This document shows positions 9,289 to 17,548 of a stretch of 64,000 bases of DNA, piece after piece. The position numbers and the translations under genes were made by a program. Every line of letters begins with the position of its first letter. Positions within the stretch are counted from its first letter, which is position 1. The notes beneath the pieces were generated by a model. The model was not told where the DNA came from, did not search any database, and saw only the letters and a list, made by a program, of their open reading frames with translations. Source of the stretch: an uncultured Paracoccaceae bacterium (GTDB lineage: Bacteria; Pseudomonadota; Alphaproteobacteria; Rhodobacterales; Rhodobacteraceae); assembly GCA_947503925.1 (NCBI GenBank), contig CANNFQ010000001.1:496001-560000 (forward strand), read 5' to 3'.

Positions 9289-9602
9289 CGGCCAGACCTA
9301 TTAAATCCGTCACGCCAATCTGCTGCAGCGATTTCAATGCGTTCCTGCATGTCGTCCAAGGACATGTTTTGCTCAATCGCGATGCGATCCAGGGTCGTGC
9401 GGTGCGGTGGCCCATCGTCCAAGATACCAAAGGCCTGCTGCACGATCTCGGGCGGTATGTTGTAGGATTGGCCCACATAGCGCGGTGTCATCCAACCAAC
9501 GAGCGGTTGATCCTGATGCCGGGGGTCAGCCCAATAGATGAAGTGGCTGACGGATCTGACGCCAAAAACCCCGGCCACACACACAACCACCACAAACGCC
9601 AT
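9285..9602 (-). CDS. Small membrane-anchored protein of unknown function
   Basis: A 105-residue protein with one N-terminal hydrophobic segment (AFVVVVCVAGVFGV) and a soluble tail. The segment YVGQSYNIPPEIVQQAFGI followed by LDRIAIEQNMSLDDMQERIEIA resembles a small helix-turn-helix or peptidoglycan-associated helical bundle, but I cannot name it. It is coupled to the DedA gene by ATGA overlap, suggesting a shared envelope role. Confidence 0.65.
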   Translation of the reverse strand: MAFVVVVCVAGVFGVRSVSHFIYWADPRHQDQPLVGWMTPRYVGQSYNIPPEIVQQAFGILDDGPPHRTTLDRIAIEQNMSLDDMQERIEIAAADWRDGFNRSGR

Positions 9603-9659
9603 CAGCGCCAGCCGGTTGTGTTACCAAAGGTCCTTTATCCGAAGCCAGATCATGATCGT

Positions 9660-10847
9660 TTAACGTCCCAACAGCCGCATTCCGGCGTCGATCCCCGATA
9701 ATGTCATCGGTACCATGCGGTCGGCGCCGAAAATTTCTTGCACCATTGTGATGGATTGGGTGTAGGGCCAATAGCGTTGGTCCAGTGGATTGATCCAAAG
9801 GTGGTTTGGCCATTGATCCCGGGCGCGGGCCAGCCATGTCTGCCCGGCCTCTTCGTTCCAATGTTCATTGGCACCACCGGGGAAGGCGATTTCGTAGGGT
9901 GACATGCTGGCATCGCCCACAAAGACGCATTTGTAATCGGGGCCATAGGTGCGCAACACCTCCCAGGTCGGGGTCTGTGCGTTCCAGCGCCGCCGATTGT
10001 CTTTCCACACCCCTTCGTAAAGGCAATTGTGGAAGTAGAAATATTCGAAATGTTTGAATTCTGATTTGGCCGCGCTGAACAGTTCCTCGACCACTTTGAT
10101 ATGCGGGTCCATCGATCCGCCAACGTCGAGAAATAGCAAGACCTTAACCGCGTTGCGCCGCTCTGGCCGGGTTTGCACATCCAGATAGCCGTGTTCGGCG
10201 GTGGCCCGGATCGTACCGTCGAGGTCCAATTCATCTGCCGCTCCGTCGCGCGCCCAGCGGCGCAGCCGTTTCAGGGCGACCTTGATGTTGCGCGTGCCCA
10301 GCTCGACCGTGTCGTCAAGATTGCGGAAATCGCGCTTGTCCCAGACTTTGACCGCGCGTTGGTGGCGGCTTTCTTTTTGCCCGATCCGCACGCCTTCGGG
10401 GTTATAGCCGTAAGCGCCAAAGGGAGACGTACCCGCAGTGCCCACCCATTTATTGCCGCCCTGATGACGGCCCTTTTGTTCCTCAAGCCGTTGTTTGAGC
10501 GTCTCCATCAGCTTGTCGAATCCCCCCAAAGCGTCGATTTCGGCTTTCTCGGCATCGGTCAAATGTTTCTCGGCCAGTTTCTCAAGCCAGTCGGCTGGGA
10601 TATCGACGGCGTTCAGAACCGTATCATCCGGAATTTGATCAAGCCCTTCGAAGGTCGCCGCAAAGGCCCTGTCGAACTTGTCGAGATGGCGTTCATCCTT
10701 GACCATCACCGTGCGGGCCAGAAAATAGAACGCATCGACATCATAGGTGGCCAGCCCGGCCTTCATGCCTTCAAGAAACGACAGAAATTCGCGCAGGGAT
10801 ACCGGCACCCCGGTGTCGCGCAGATTGTCGAAGAAGCGCAGGAACAT
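9660..10847 (-). CDS. VWA-domain protein, CoxE-like partner of a MoxR ATPase
   Basis: A 395-residue protein; MFLRFFDNLRDTGVPV is the natural family start, and 23 upstream in-frame codons overlap the neighbouring gene. It has the CoxE/VWA layout: a helical N-terminal half, then a C-terminal von Willebrand A fold with MIDAS-like DVGGSMDPH near 242 and CVFVGDASM near 313. Such proteins act with MoxR AAA+ ATPases to insert metals or remodel complexes; a MoxR gene lies about 3.7 kb away on the same strand (14570-15418). No CO-dehydrogenase genes are present, so the target is unknown. Confidence 0.85.
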   Translation of the reverse strand: MFLRFFDNLRDTGVPVSLREFLSFLEGMKAGLATYDVDAFYFLARTVMVKDERHLDKFDRAFAATFEGLDQIPDDTVLNAVDIPADWLEKLAEKHLTDAEKAEIDALGGFDKLMETLKQRLEEQKGRHQGGNKWVGTAGTSPFGAYGYNPEGVRIGQKESRHQRAVKVWDKRDFRNLDDTVELGTRNIKVALKRLRRWARDGAADELDLDGTIRATAEHGYLDVQTRPERRNAVKVLLFLDVGGSMDPHIKVVEELFSAAKSEFKHFEYFYFHNCLYEGVWKDNRRRWNAQTPTWEVLRTYGPDYKCVFVGDASMSPYEIAFPGGANEHWNEEAGQTWLARARDQWPNHLWINPLDQRYWPYTQSITMVQEIFGADRMVPMTLSGIDAGMRLLGR

Positions 10848-10851
10848 CCGT

Positions 10852-11022
10852 TTAGTAATAGCCGCGTTCGATAAAGATAAGTACAAACAGACCGACCAAC
10901 CCAAACAGGATCGCAAAGACCAGCGCCCATTGTATCAGATCAGCCAGTTTGCCGCCGCGTGCACGGGCCCGAAACGCCCCCAAAAGGGCCCCTAGAATAA
11001 GTCCGGAAAGCGGGTAGATCAT
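10852..11022 (-). CDS. Small two-helix membrane protein
   Basis: A 56-residue protein, MIYPLSGLILGALLGAFRAR then LADLIQWALVFAILFGLVGLFVLIF, giving two membrane helices separated by a basic loop RARARGGK. It lies 13 bp downstream of the DUF2927 gene and 4 bp upstream of the VWA gene, so it is part of that leftward operon. The ATG at 11022 was chosen because the longer frame adds a non-hydrophobic, poorly conserved-looking leader. Function unknown. Confidence 0.7.
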   Translation of the reverse strand: MIYPLSGLILGALLGAFRARARGGKLADLIQWALVFAILFGLVGLFVLIFIERGYY

Positions 11023-11035
11023 TGTGCTGGTCCTG

Positions 11036-12382
11036 TTAGCTTGGCGGCGTTTGTGGTGCCAGTGAAGCGATTTCGTTGAGCCGTTCAATCACCGCATCCC
11101 TGCTGCCGAACCCGTAGCGTGCCCAACCGAGACTGTCCAGCCGCAGCGCCATGCCTGCGTTAGTATCGCCTTTCAGATCCAGCGCCTCGGCCTTGAACAT
11201 CATCAGGATCGCCATCAGCGCTGCGTTCTGGTGGCGGCGAGCCACAGGGATCGCGTCATCGGCAATCGCGATTGTTGCATCGGCATCACCCGCGATCAGG
11301 GTGAACGCGGTCAGCTGCGCCGCAATATGTGCGGCGTGGATATTGGTGACGGGGCTTTGGCCATAGGCCCGCCCTGCGGTGTTGAAGGCGCCAAGGGCCA
11401 GGCTCGCGTCATTGCCCAGTTGCAGCCGTCCAAAGGCGTAATGCGCAAACCCTTCGCGCGGCCCGGTCCAGCCCAGCCTTTGCCCGATATCAACGGCCCG
11501 CAAGGCCGCACGTCTGCGTCTGTTGTTCGATGTTCCCCCGCTTAGCGCGGTTTCGATGGCGTCAATCCACTCCCGGGATGTGCTGGAGGGGATGACCCCG
11601 CCGCTGCGTTGGCCGCCTGGATTGATCCGCGCCAGGACACGCGGCAGCCTGTCTGCGACCTGCTGTTCGGTCATCCCGCTTTGCAGATCTGGCGCATAAA
11701 AGGCGCGCAGGATCAGCATGTCAAACCCGGTCAGGACGGCGTGAATATTGTCATCGTTAAAAACAGAGTCAGGCAGGCGGTAGAGGTCGTTGAGCGGTCC
11801 AAGTGCCTGTGCCAGCTCTTCATGCAGGCAATCACGGATTTCCTGCGGTGCGGCGTCGACGGGCAGAAAAATTGCGGCGCGGGTCCGGGTGGGCAGGGTT
11901 GCCCAGTCCAGTGTGCTGGTGCCGCGCGCGCGGCGCAGCTCTGACCAGCTCTGTACACGCGGGACCACGAAACAGGCCGCATTTGGTGCAACCCGTTGAA
12001 GTTGCCGGGTGGGCACGGGCTGAATGACAATATTGGCGCTGGTCGCAGTGGTCAGTTGGATGTCGATCCTCGCCTCGTTGCGCAAACGGCCCAGAAGGCC
12101 ATTCAGATCCGGCACCAATGTGGGCGGTGCCGTACCTTCGATGCGGACGGTGATGGGTCCTTCGAACCGGGTAAAGTTAGGCAATTCCCGTCCACTTTCC
12201 ATCCGAAAGGCCAGATCCACGAAATCCAGCGCGATTTCGGAATTGGGTCGGGTGGATGGCCCGGGACTGACGGCGGCAAAGCTGCGCATTTCGGGGAAGG
12301 TCAGCCGGATCGGCTCCGGCTGAGGGGGTGTCTCTGCACAGGCGGCTAGTAGGGCCACCGCAAGCGCGGCAAACCGCCTCAT
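11036..12382 (-). CDS. DUF2927 lipoprotein
   Basis: A 448-residue exported protein with lipobox LLAAC at Cys15. Residues about 45-260 match the DUF2927 family by its order of features: SEIALDFVDLAFRMESGRELPNF, then IDIQLTTATSANIVIQP, and AAPQEIRDCLHEELAQALGPLND near 179, whose HEELAQALG resembles a metallopeptidase-type helix (HEExxQ). The C-terminal 180 residues are helical and repeat-like. Probably periplasmic-facing; activity unproven. Its start overlaps the GNAT stop (ATGA). Confidence 0.8.
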   Translation of the reverse strand: MRRFAALAVALLAACAETPPQPEPIRLTFPEMRSFAAVSPGPSTRPNSEIALDFVDLAFRMESGRELPNFTRFEGPITVRIEGTAPPTLVPDLNGLLGRLRNEARIDIQLTTATSANIVIQPVPTRQLQRVAPNAACFVVPRVQSWSELRRARGTSTLDWATLPTRTRAAIFLPVDAAPQEIRDCLHEELAQALGPLNDLYRLPDSVFNDDNIHAVLTGFDMLILRAFYAPDLQSGMTEQQVADRLPRVLARINPGGQRSGGVIPSSTSREWIDAIETALSGGTSNNRRRRAALRAVDIGQRLGWTGPREGFAHYAFGRLQLGNDASLALGAFNTAGRAYGQSPVTNIHAAHIAAQLTAFTLIAGDADATIAIADDAIPVARRHQNAALMAILMMFKAEALDLKGDTNAGMALRLDSLGWARYGFGSRDAVIERLNEIASLAPQTPPS

Positions 12383-12837
12383 ACGGGCCTCTGATATTTG
12401 ATGAAATTGGTCAATTGACCGACCCGGTCATAAAGCTGACGGCCGGTGTGGTTGTCATCCTGAGTCAGCCAATAGACGGATGGTGACCCGGCTGCATCTG
12501 CGGCGGCATAAACGGCCTCGATCAGCTTGCGACCGATACCCTGACCGCGCACCGCCGGATCGGCGTATAGGTCTTGCAGGTAGCAGGTATTTTCAACCCG
12601 CCAGCAATGGCGATGGAATAAATAATGGACCAAGCCCACAGGCTGGCCATCCTGTTCGGCGATCAGACAGGTATAGTCCTGTGTGTCATTACCAAGCAGG
12701 CGGGCGAATGTGGTTGCATAGACCTCTTCGGTGACACGGCTGCCGTAAAAGGTCAGGTAGCCGGTCCAAAGCTTGCGCCAGTCTTCATGGTCAGCCGCTT
12801 GCAAGGGCCGAATGATTATCGGGGCCGGGTTCGTCAT
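12379..12837 (-). CDS. GNAT-family N-acetyltransferase
   Basis: A 152-residue single-domain acetyltransferase. The acetyl-CoA pyrophosphate-binding motif is DPAVRGQGIGRKLIEAVYAA (R-x-x-G-x-G near 94-99), and the preceding strand TCYLQDLYADP fits GNAT motif B/A order. VYWLTQDDNHTGRQLYDRVG is the C-terminal motif. It resembles small diamine/aminoglycoside-type acetyltransferases, but the substrate cannot be told. First gene of the leftward run GNAT-DUF2927-small membrane protein-VWA. Confidence 0.85.
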   Translation of the reverse strand: MTNPAPIIIRPLQAADHEDWRKLWTGYLTFYGSRVTEEVYATTFARLLGNDTQDYTCLIAEQDGQPVGLVHYLFHRHCWRVENTCYLQDLYADPAVRGQGIGRKLIEAVYAAADAAGSPSVYWLTQDDNHTGRQLYDRVGQLTNFIKYQRPV

Positions 12838-13010
12838 TCTCTATTGCTCTTTTCTGCCTCTGGATGACAATACGCCGGAATGCTGGCGTGGCCAGTCAAA
12901 TAGCCCAATTTGGACCAACTTTGCATGCGTTATCCTGGCATTGTCATCACATTTGGCCACAAATGGTGTTGTTTCGCGTGCATAACCTGCCGAATTCTGC
13001 CGGTATCGGC

Positions 13011-13685
13011 GTGAAAGTTTTGATCTTGCCGGGGTTAGACGGGACGGGTGCGCTCAGTGGGCCATTTATCGAAGCTCTTGCTGTGGACAGTGAAGCGGTT
13101 TCTTACCCGGATACCCTGTACAGCTACGATCAGATTTTCGACTGGGTGCAGGATTTTCTACCTAATGCGCAATTTGTTGTGGTCGCAGAATCCTTTTCTG
13201 GTCCAGTCGCGGTGCGTCTGGCGCATGCGGGTAATCCGAACCTTCGCGCTGTGGTTTTTGTGGCAACATTCGCGCGCAAAACACGTTACATACCCGGCTT
13301 CGTATTGAGCTTATTGTTTCTATTGCCGATCCACACCAAGTTATTCGGTTTTCTCAGTCAGCCAATGTTGATGGGGCGGTGGACAACCAGCCGTTTTCGC
13401 AAAGCGTTCCAAGATGCTCTGCGGCTTGTGGCCCATAGGACGCTCATCGACCGGCTTGGGCAGGTCAATCCGGTTGACGTGATAGGCCTTGCGAAATGTA
13501 TCCCGGTGCCAGCGCTTTATCTGCAGGCCAAATAGGTCCGTCTTGTTCCCGCGCGCGCAGCCAGCGATTTTCAACGGATAAAGACGGTGGAGGGACCGCA
13601 TTTCCTGCTGCAGGCAAACCCGGCCGATGCAGCGGAGGTGATTGACGATTTTATCACGGCGTTGGACCCGGCGCAGTCTCGCTGA
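13011..13685 (+). pseudogene. Alpha/beta hydrolase broken by one in-frame TAG
   Basis: From VKVLILPGLDGTG the frame encodes an alpha/beta hydrolase with nucleophile segment VVAESFSGPVAVRLA. It stops at TAG 13533-13535 after PALYLQAK. The same frame then continues without interruption for 49 codons: VRLVPARAASDFQRIKTVEG, the catalytic-His segment GPHFLLQANP, and DDFITALDPAQSR, ending at TGA 13683-13685. Only one codon is wrong, and the short product would lack the catalytic His. The start is uncertain: GTG 13011 fits the family, while ATG 12963 is in frame upstream. A sequencing error is possible. Confidence 0.8.
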
Positions 13686-13835
13686 AAGCTTGTAGGACAG
13701 ATTTTCGCAGGTCAGCCAGTTGTTAGCAATCTTAACATCACAAAATGTGATGTATAGTAGCAAAAGTATTCATTTTTAGAATGTAAGATCTGTCGTTATT
13801 GAGGTCCTGCAGTTCGAAATGAAATGGAGGCTGAC

Positions 13836-14060
13836 ATGACGAAACGAATGACGGCTAACGGATATACGATGCAACCACCCTTTGCGCCATATCTGGCCAA
13901 ACTGTTCTGGGTGCTTGTGCTGGTTTGGCTTGGGTTTCTGATCGGGATTGCAACTGATCCGATCGTCCCATTGCCGGAGGTGAACGAGAATGCTGCTCCG
14001 TCTGACAGCGTATCAGAAGACTGGCACGGCAATGTGCGCCGCTCGGGTTGGGGTACATGA
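13836..14060 (+). CDS. Small single-span membrane protein
   Basis: A 74-residue protein with GGAGG 5 bp before the ATG. After a polar start (TKRMTANGYTMQPPF) comes one hydrophobic helix, LFWVLVLVWLGFLIGIA, then a 35-residue acidic periplasmic tail. No family recognised. It is a stand-alone gene followed by a strong hairpin terminator, which supports it being expressed. Confidence 0.5.
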   Translation: MTKRMTANGYTMQPPFAPYLAKLFWVLVLVWLGFLIGIATDPIVPLPEVNENAAPSDSVSEDWHGNVRRSGWGT

Positions 14061-14098
14061 CAACTGCAGCTTGCTGACAACACCAATCCACACAAACG

Positions 14099-14131
14099 GG
14101 CGCCGCACCGGTGGGTGCGGCGCCGCAGTTT
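14099..14131 (+). terminator. Rho-independent terminator
   Basis: GGCGCCGCACC (14099-14109) pairs with GGTGCGGCGCC (14114-14124), an 11-bp perfect stem with a GGTG loop, followed by GCAGTTTT. It ends the small membrane-protein transcript. Confidence 0.75.
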
Positions 14132-14213
14132 TCGATTGCTCTTTTCAACTTCGGGGCTTTCAGTAAACATCGAAACTGACCAGTTAACTCATCGAACTCG
14201 GAGCCATTGCCCC

Positions 14214-14573
14214 ATGCGTTATATGTGTCTTGTTGGCGCCGTTTTGGCCGGGGGCGCAGTATCTGCGCAGCCATACAGCCAAAGCATGGCTGAATGTGGG
14301 GCTTTGGCCAGTATCTCCGCCGATTGGGTGATGAACCCTGATGTTCAGGCAGTCTTTGCCCTGATGGAGGAAAGGTTTGTCAGTGCCGCCCATTTACAGG
14401 CTGAGCGTGAGGCGATTGTTGATCCCGGTGCGATGATAACAGCGCAGTTTGCAGCCAAGAAAGCGGAATGGGCCTCGCGTGGCCGTTGGGTTGTGATGTC
14501 GCAGGACTACGAAGATTGGATCGATTACTGCCGGTCTTTCGCGCGGGCGCACGGGATCGACCTGGGCACTTAG
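14214..14573 (+). CDS. Exported protein of unknown function
   Basis: A 119-residue protein starting MRYMCLVGAVLAGGAVSAQP, a typical Sec signal with cleavage after AVSA. The ATG at 14214 was chosen because the longer frame would bury this signal. The mature part has two Cys (AECGALA, IDYCRSF) about 90 residues apart that could form a disulfide, and is mostly helical. The pattern CGAL...W...C is seen in small roseobacter periplasmic proteins, but I know no function. Convergent with the MoxR gene, overlapping it by 4 bp. Confidence 0.6.
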   Translation: MRYMCLVGAVLAGGAVSAQPYSQSMAECGALASISADWVMNPDVQAVFALMEERFVSAAHLQAEREAIVDPGAMITAQFAAKKAEWASRGRWVVMSQDYEDWIDYCRSFARAHGIDLGT

Positions 14574-15418
14574 CGCTGGCCACGCGCCATGAAGGCCAAC
14601 CGTTCGAATAAATGCACGTCCTGTTCATTTTTTAGCAACGCGCCATGCAGTTTCGGCAGGGCATTGGCCCCTTCGCGCTTGATATCCTCAGCGCTCAGAT
14701 CCTCTGCCAGTAGCAGTTTCAGCCAGTCGAGCACTTCGGAGGTTGATGGCTTCTTCTTCAACCCGGCCTGTTCGCGGATCTCAAAGAACTGGGTCAGGGC
14801 GGTGGTCAGCAGCGCCTCTTTGATGCCGGGATGGTGGACCTCAACGATCTTGCGCATCGTGTCCATGTCTGGAAAGCGGATGTAGTGGAAAAAACAGCGG
14901 CGCAGGAATGCGTCGGGCAGTTCCTTTTCATTGTTCGAGGTGATGATGACGATGGGGCGGTGGATCGCTTTGACCGTCTCGCCGGTTTCGTAAACGTGGA
15001 ATTCCATCCGATCGAGTTCCTGCAACAGGTCATTTGGAAACTCGATATCCGCCTTGTCGATTTCGTCAATCAGCAGCACCACCTTGCCAGCTGCGCCGAA
15101 GGCCTGCCAGAGCTTGCCCTGTTTGATATAGTTCCCCACATCGTGCACGCGTTCGTCGCCCAACTGGCTGTCGCGTAACCGGCTGACCGCATCGTATTCG
15201 TACAATCCCTGCTGCGCCTTGGTGGTTGATTTAATGTGCCATTCGATCATCGGCAGGCCCAAAGCAGCACTGACCTGACGAGCCAGTTCGGTCTTGCCTG
15301 TGCCCGGCTCGCCTTTAACGAGCAATGGACGTTCCAGAGTCACCGCGGCATTGACCGCCATGTTCAGATCATCAGTGGCAATATAGCTTTCGGTGCCTGT
15401 GAATTGCATGTTTTTCAA
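14570..15418 (-). CDS. MoxR-family AAA+ ATPase
   Basis: A 282-residue AAA+ chaperone-like ATPase: Walker A GEPGTGKTELA near 37-47, Walker B VVLLIDEIDKAD near 111, sensor 1 IVIITSNNEKELPD near 154, and Arg finger FLRRCFFHYI. MoxR proteins work with VWA-domain partners in metal insertion or complex maturation; the CoxE-like VWA gene at 9660-10847 is the likely partner, although the two genes are separated by six other loci. The second Met (15409, MQFTGTESY) is an equally likely start. Confidence 0.9.
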   Translation of the reverse strand: MKNMQFTGTESYIATDDLNMAVNAAVTLERPLLVKGEPGTGKTELARQVSAALGLPMIEWHIKSTTKAQQGLYEYDAVSRLRDSQLGDERVHDVGNYIKQGKLWQAFGAAGKVVLLIDEIDKADIEFPNDLLQELDRMEFHVYETGETVKAIHRPIVIITSNNEKELPDAFLRRCFFHYIRFPDMDTMRKIVEVHHPGIKEALLTTALTQFFEIREQAGLKKKPSTSEVLDWLKLLLAEDLSAEDIKREGANALPKLHGALLKNEQDVHLFERLAFMARGQR

Positions 15419-15589
15419 CCTCTTATATGCGCCATTAACCTAACACCTCATCAAGGATCATCAACACCCCGCCATCGTGATAAAACAGGGGGTGACAGCG
15501 CTTGGACAAGGGAGTAAACCCGCCAGCAAATATGGATCGTGACACGGGTGGGTGGCTCGAAGTCGCGTGGGAGAATTAAAGGTATGACG

Positions 15590-16012
15590 ATGAAAGCTGA
15601 AGTTTTTCTGCCAGAAGATTATCGCCCCGCTGAGAGCGAACCATTTATGAATGAACGGCAAACCGAGTATTTCCGACGTAAACTTTTGAACTGGAAATCC
15701 GAACTATTGGAAGACAGCCGCGACACGGTCGCAGGCATGAAGGACCAGACCCGCAATATCCCTGACGTGGCTGATCGCGCATCCGAAGAAACGGACCGTT
15801 CATTGGAATTGCGTACGCGCGACCGCCAACGAAAGCTGGTCAACAAGATTGACGCCGCCCTGCGTCGTATTGATGAAGGCGAATACGGTTATTGCGAAAA
15901 GACCGGTGAGCCGATTTCGCTGAAACGACTGGATGCCCGCCCCATCGCGACGATGAGCCTTGAGGCGCAAGAGCGTCACGAGCGCCGCGAAAAAGTGCAT
16001 CGCGACGACTGA
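15590..16012 (+). CDS. dksA: DksA-type RNA polymerase-binding regulator with a single Cys
   Basis: A 140-residue DksA homologue that, with ppGpp, tunes RNA polymerase at stringent promoters. The coiled-coil tip carries the functional DxxDxA motif (DVADRAS). The zinc-finger region has only one Cys (YCEKTGEPISLKRLDARP), and the second CxxC of E. coli DksA is replaced by TMSLEAQERHE. From memory, the Rhodobacter sphaeroides DksA homologue is also reduced to one Cys and still works. ATG 15590 (MKAEVFLPEDYRP) has AAAGG 7-11 bp upstream. Its stop is 1 bp from the next gene. Confidence 0.92.
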   Translation: MKAEVFLPEDYRPAESEPFMNERQTEYFRRKLLNWKSELLEDSRDTVAGMKDQTRNIPDVADRASEETDRSLELRTRDRQRKLVNKIDAALRRIDEGEYGYCEKTGEPISLKRLDARPIATMSLEAQERHERREKVHRDD

Positions 16013-16013
16013 T

Positions 16014-17162
16014 ATGTCCCGCAACAGAGGCCGCGACGTCGCTATCATCGGCGGTGGAATCGGCGGCCTGACCGCAGCACTTGCATTTGCCCGGACCGGT
16101 GCACGCGTCACCGTATATGAGCAGGCCCCCGCGTTGACTGAAGTGGGTGCCGGTCTGCAGATCAGCCCGAATGGTGCGCGTGTTTTGGCCAAGCTTGGCC
16201 TGTCCGATGCGTTGTCCGCCAGCGGGATCAAGGCGACTGCTGTGACGCCGATGGATGGGATATCGGGTGAGCAAATCGCCCGTTTTGATGTCTCAACGCA
16301 GACCCCGCCTTACGTCTTTTTTCATCGTGCTGCGTTGGTTGATTTGCTGGGCCGGGCCTGTACTGCACAAAGGGTTGATATCAGGCTGGATGCACGGATC
16401 ACCGATTTCCGCCCCGATGGATCGTTTCAGACAACGGGTGGCATCATGCATCCTGATCTGACCGTCGGTGCGGACGGGATCAACTCTGTCCTGCGCAGCC
16501 AGATTAACGCGAGCCAAAAGCCGTTCTTTACCGGCCAGGTGGCCTGGCGCGCGATGATCAAGCAGCCCGATCAGGACCCGGTTGCTCGGGTCTGGATGTT
16601 GCCCGGGCGGCATGTCGTCACCTATCCGCTGGGTGGTGACCGGTTAAACATCGTAGCCGTCCAGCAGCGCGCCCAATGGGCGGATGAAGGCTGGCACCAT
16701 GCAGATGATCCCGGCAATCTGCGCGCCGCTTTTGCGGATGCGTCATGGCAGATCAGGTCGTTTTTCGGTGAGGTGGAGCAGGTTAATCTTTGGGGTCTCT
16801 ATCGTCACCCCGTGGCTGAAAATTGGTTTGAGGGGCGATGTGTCCTTTTGGGTGATGCGGCGCACCCAACGCTGCCTTTTTTGGCGCAGGGGGCTAATCT
16901 GGCGATTGAAGATGCCTATGTTCTGGCACGGTCTTGTGATGAAAATCCGGATCTGGATGCTGGATTGCACGCCTATCAGTCCGCCCGGAAGCCGCGCGTC
17001 ACCCGCGCGATCAAAGCAGCCAACACTAATGCCACCAAATATCATCTGTCAGGCACGCGCCGCCGTGTCGCCCATGCCGGGTTACGCATCATGGGTCGCT
17101 ACGCGCCCAATGCGTTCCTGCGCAGGCTTGGCTGGCTTTATGATCACGATGTGACGGCCTGA
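16014..17162 (+). CDS. FAD-dependent aromatic-ring monooxygenase, salicylate-hydroxylase type
   Basis: A 382-residue class A flavin monooxygenase: ADP-binding IIGGGIGGLTAALAFARTG near 11, the DG motif LTVGADGINSVLRS near 150, and the second FAD motif VLLGDAAHPTLPFLAQGANL near 280. It uses NAD(P)H and O2 to hydroxylate a phenolic-type substrate; the substrate is not evident. The start is 1 bp after the dksA stop and the SD would lie within dksA, so it is coupled to it. No aromatic-degradation genes are nearby. Confidence 0.85.
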   Translation: MSRNRGRDVAIIGGGIGGLTAALAFARTGARVTVYEQAPALTEVGAGLQISPNGARVLAKLGLSDALSASGIKATAVTPMDGISGEQIARFDVSTQTPPYVFFHRAALVDLLGRACTAQRVDIRLDARITDFRPDGSFQTTGGIMHPDLTVGADGINSVLRSQINASQKPFFTGQVAWRAMIKQPDQDPVARVWMLPGRHVVTYPLGGDRLNIVAVQQRAQWADEGWHHADDPGNLRAAFADASWQIRSFFGEVEQVNLWGLYRHPVAENWFEGRCVLLGDAAHPTLPFLAQGANLAIEDAYVLARSCDENPDLDAGLHAYQSARKPRVTRAIKAANTNATKYHLSGTRRRVAHAGLRIMGRYAPNAFLRRLGWLYDHDVTA

Positions 17163-17163
17163 T

Positions 17164-17484
17164 TTACCAGTTGCGCGATGCCTTATGCGTCACCCGTTCC
17201 AAAACCTCGTGACTGCGCCAATCGACGCGGTAAATCTCATCCTCGATCCGCATATAGACCCAGCCATCGCTGACCGTGGGCAGCCCGTAATAGCGCGCAT
17301 TCATCAGCATAGAATACTGACCGCGTTCCAGCACCTGACCGATTTCAACAGGGCCGGGGCGGGGTGTCGTCGGTTTGGGAATGGCAACGCAAGCCGTGCC
17401 TGCAACGGCGATCCGGCATTGGGCCACGCCCATCTGGGGCAGGGCGGCGACAATAAATATGGAAAGTAACAATCGACCGAGCAT
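17164..17484 (-). CDS. Exported protein with an RcnB-like C-terminus
   Basis: A 106-residue protein with Sec signal LGRLLLSIFIVAALPQMGVAQ. The mature half ends in YYGLPTVSDGWVYMRIEDEIYRVDWRSHEVLERV, which resembles the short RcnB/periplasmic two-strand module (YGLP...GWVYVR...I.R.D...EVL). Two Cys (CRIAVAGTAC) follow the signal. The RcnB comparison is weak and no metal genes are adjacent. Convergent with the monooxygenase gene, separated by 1 bp. Confidence 0.6.
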   Translation of the reverse strand: MLGRLLLSIFIVAALPQMGVAQCRIAVAGTACVAIPKPTTPRPGPVEIGQVLERGQYSMLMNARYYGLPTVSDGWVYMRIEDEIYRVDWRSHEVLERVTHKASRNW

Positions 17485-17548
17485 CAGAACATACCCTCAG
17501 ATTTCAAACGTTAGCCCGACGTTTCTTATTGTGTCGATTATGCGGATT

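Noticed and set aside
13796..14274. Leftward frames of 124 and 139 codons across the small membrane protein and its terminator
   Set aside because: They read through a strong terminator hairpin and lack any protein-like pattern; the rightward 74-codon gene has a good GGAGG.
15590..16012. DksA zinc-finger loss as a damaging mutation
   Set aside because: Reduced-Cys DksA is a known alphaproteobacterial form and the rest of the protein is intact.
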